A stretch of DNA of 64,000 nucleotides from assembly GCA_026388155.1 (NCBI GenBank), contig JAPLKI010000021.1:38049-102048 (forward strand), written 5' to 3'. Under the pieces are notes generated by a model. It was given only the letters and a program-made list of their open reading frames with translations, was not told where the DNA came from and did no database searches. Shown here piece after piece: positions 62,108 through 64,000 of the stretch (positions are counted from its first letter, which is position 1; each line of letters opens with the position of its first letter). The DNA comes from Elusimicrobiota bacterium. Lineage in GTDB: Bacteria; Elusimicrobiota; Elusimicrobia; Elusimicrobiales; UBA9959. The position numbers and the translations under genes were made by a program.

Positions 62108-64000
62108 ATGAATATTACAAACTTATTCAAAAAAACCGGGTTGGATATGCCTGATTACATTAAGCACCAATTTAAAAGATTTTTATTTTCCTATACGAGA
62201 ACCTCTGTTGCGGCGTTTGTGCTATTTGTGGCCTTATGTGGGCAAATATTTGCTACTGAAGCCATTACAAACGGAAGCTTTAGTTCAGGCTCAAGCGGAT
62301 GGACATTGTCAGGGGATTTTTGGGCAGGGACAAATCTGTCAAATTATCATACTTCACCTGGGTATGCAGCCGGAGGTGTAGATGGCGCTGGGACAGCAAA
62401 GAACAGCGCAAATGGCTCAATGAGTCAACAAGTGACTATTCCAAGTGGCGCGACAAGTGTTACACTGACCTACTGGTATAGTATTACAACTCAAGAAATC
62501 GGCGGGAGTGCCTATGATATTTTAAGCGTTGTAGTTAACAACGCCAATATCGTTGATACCTTGTCGAATGTAAACAATACATCAGGGAGTTATCAACAAC
62601 GGTCCGCAATAAATCTTTCTTCCTACGCTGGGCAAACAATAACCCTAAAATTTGCTGCGACTACAGATGTTTCAAACACTACTGTATTTCGCATTGATGA
62701 TGTCAGTTTAACTTATACGCCACTTTCAGTACCCACCGCCCCAAGCAATTTTCAGGCATCGGTAAATGACCTTCATGTAACTTTTTCGTGGACGAACAAC
62801 TCCCCTTCAGATCAGTACGATGTCCACGCAATAACAGATAGCTCCTATATTGGGATTTTTAGCCCCAACATTACTACAGCTACAACTGATTTATATTCCT
62901 ACGGCACCAGCCATTGTTACACTGTCATGGCCCACAATGCGGCCGGGTGGTCAAGTGAATCTAATCAAGTCTGTATTACTCCGATGTCACAACCATCGCT
63001 CTCCTCTCCATCCTACGGTTACCAGTATCCAAGCGGGACGCCATCCGCAAATCTTTCCTGGAACTCCGTGCCAGGTGCTGTCAGTTATGCCATTAATGTG
63101 AGTCTTTACAATACTACAGGGTCGTATGGTGTTCTTGCAAGCCCTTATATAAGCAACCAAGGCGCATCGGGAACCAGCGCGACAATCTCAGTGTCAAATG
63201 GACAAACTTACTATTGGCAAGTGATAGCCTATAATGATTCACCTGGTGCCTCGCATTGGTCAAGTGTTTACTCTTTTTCCGTTGCATCGCCCATCCCCGT
63301 AACCCCTACGCTTTCCTCTCCCGCTAATGGGTATTCTTATCCCACAGGAACTACCGCTACAACTGTTTACTGGAACAGTAGTTTAAATTCCACTTCTTAC
63401 GATGTACAGGTCGGCGGTAGTTGCGGAGATAACAGTGTTTACTTTGGAAATACAACAAATCTCAATCAGGCGATTTCGGGTTTGAGTAGCGGTCAGACTT
63501 ATAATTGGCAGGTGCGTGGAAATAATAACGGTACCGTGTCCAATTTCTCAGGTTGTTATTCCTTTACTATAGCTCCGCCAATCCCTGGTTTTGCTTCTCC
63601 TGCCAATGGATATTCTTATCCTTCCGGAACGACATCTGCTACTCTTTCCTGGAATAGCGCCACAGGCGCCACATCTTATGATTTGCAGGTCGGAGGCAGT
63701 TGTGGTTCAAGCAGTCTTTACAGTGGGAATACAAGCAATCTCAATAGAACAGTTTCAGGATTAACGGACGGGCAGACTTATTATTGGCGGATGCAGGCGA
63801 ATAATTCAGCCGGAGCTTCCGGGTATTCAAGTTGCCGTTCTTTTTCTGTAAATACTCCGCCGACAATAACTACGATTACGCCAAATTCGGGCTTAAATAA
63901 TGCAAGTTTAAACATAACGAATCTGGCGGGGACAAACTTTGTTAGTGGGGCAACAGTAAAATTAACCAAATCAGGGCAGAGTGATATTACGGCCACAAAT
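62108..64000 (+). CDS. Large secreted modular protein with jelly-roll and fibronectin-III-like repeats, 3' end cut by window
   Basis: An open frame runs from ATG 62108 to the window end without a stop (at least 631 residues). A basic N-terminus leads to a signal segment (TSVAAFVLFVALCGQIFA). Residues about 60-205 look like a carbohydrate-binding jelly roll (NGSFSSGSSGWTLSG, SVTLTYWYSI, FRIDDVSLTYTP). Four fibronectin-III-like modules follow (from about 208, 293, 396 and 494). The last two share SSPANGYSYP/ASPANGYSYP and SYDxQVGGSCG, so they arose by recent duplication. Then an IPT/TIG-like module begins (TITPNSGLNNASLNITNL). Base composition is clearly more AT-rich than the rest, a sign of transfer or relaxed codon use. 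Likely a cell-surface adhesin. Confidence 0.75.
   Translation, partial: MNITNLFKKTGLDMPDYIKHQFKRFLFSYTRTSVAAFVLFVALCGQIFATEAITNGSFSSGSSGWTLSGDFWAGTNLSNYHTSPGYAAGGVDGAGTAKNSANGSMSQQVTIPSGATSVTLTYWYSITTQEIGGSAYDILSVVVNNANIVDTLSNVNNTSGSYQQRSAINLSSYAGQTITLKFAATTDVSNTTVFRIDDVSLTYTPLSVPTAPSNFQASVNDLHVTFSWTNNSPSDQYDVHAITDSSYIGIFSPNITTATTDLYSYGTSHCYTVMAHNAAGWSSESNQVCITPMSQPSLSSPSYGYQYPSGTPSANLSWNSVPGAVSYAINVSLYNTTGSYGVLASPYISNQGASGTSATISVSNGQTYYWQVIAYNDSPGASHWSSVYSFSVASPIPVTPTLSSPANGYSYPTGTTATTVYWNSSLNSTSYDVQVGGSCGDNSVYFGNTTNLNQAISGLSSGQTYNWQVRGNNNGTVSNFSGCYSFTIAPPIPGFASPANGYSYPSGTTSATLSWNSATGATSYDLQVGGSCGSSSLYSGNTSNLNRTVSGLTDGQTYYWRMQANNSAGASGYSSCRSFSVNTPPTITTITPNSGLNNASLNITNLAGTNFVSGATVKLTKSGQSDITATN

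Noticed and set aside
1..64000. tRNA or rRNA genes and prophage
   Set aside because: No cloverleaf with a recognisable T-arm, no rRNA core sequence and no phage structural gene was seen on reading both strands; a tRNA scan would be decisive.

Overview
The window is a gene-dense, moderately GC-rich bacterial chromosome segment. A diderm cell envelope is indicated by a TolC-like channel with a MacA/MacB pair, a DUF5916-type beta-barrel, a small outer-membrane-like barrel and a KdsC-like phosphatase. The style of the genome (many lysine/alanine-rich secreted proteins, palindromic intergenic spacers, clostripain-like proteases) made me think of Elusimicrobiota. That is an impression from reading, not a computed placement. 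No rRNA, tRNA or CRISPR array was seen.

Layout. 1-8.2 kb: housekeeping genes (argS end, cobalamin adenosyltransferase, Nfu scaffold, PHP and GDPD phosphoesterases, nadA, rlmN, a class-A beta-lactamase-like protein). 8.2-17.4 kb: a minus-strand block (trmO, DUF5916 barrel, methyltransferase, GNAT, folD, a GT-C/TPR membrane protein). 17.5-27.8 kb: a two-subunit flavin/iron-sulfur amino-acid dehydrogenase, a TolC-MacA-MacB exporter, dusB. 28-38.6 kb: mutS and mutL, separated by two clostripain-family proteases, a six-repeat secreted protein and a REP-associated tyrosine transposase (RAYT); a DnaQ-like exonuclease follows. 38.7-49.4 kb: a 99-aa orphan gene, a 24-aa lysine-rich peptide, a pyrimidine operon (pyrC-pyrD-pyrF-pyrE) and a minus-strand dut/epimerase/kdsC-like/ccdA cluster. 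49.7-57 kb: a self-operator-linked HTH gene, a DUF2089-SHOCT-TM module, parA/parB with two parS-like sites, asd. 57-64 kb: a second copy of the 99-aa gene, an unidentified promoter-to-terminator RNA gene, rmuC, an AbiE-type toxin-antitoxin pair, an XRE regulator, a cluster of repeats, and the start of a large fibronectin-type-III-like surface protein that runs off the end.

The most unusual content is non-coding. (1) Four promoters (RAYT, DnaQ-like exonuclease and both 99-aa paralogues) share an inverted repeat CGACA-N6-TGTCG (one arm degenerate in one copy) placed exactly 11 nt upstream of the -10 hexamer, which suggests an undescribed regulon. (2) A REP-like hairpin family with arms AAAAGGTAG and CTACCTTTT flanks the RAYT gene and recurs about 25 kb away. 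(3) At least ten intergenic spacers are long imperfect palindromes, each built from its own short repeated word, and five abut start codons that lack a Shine-Dalgarno sequence. (4) A roughly 247-nt RNA gene has a near-consensus promoter and a perfect terminator but no recognised family. (5) A block of about 400 bp behind argS, between 20-bp direct repeats, has a closing stem and several nested helices.
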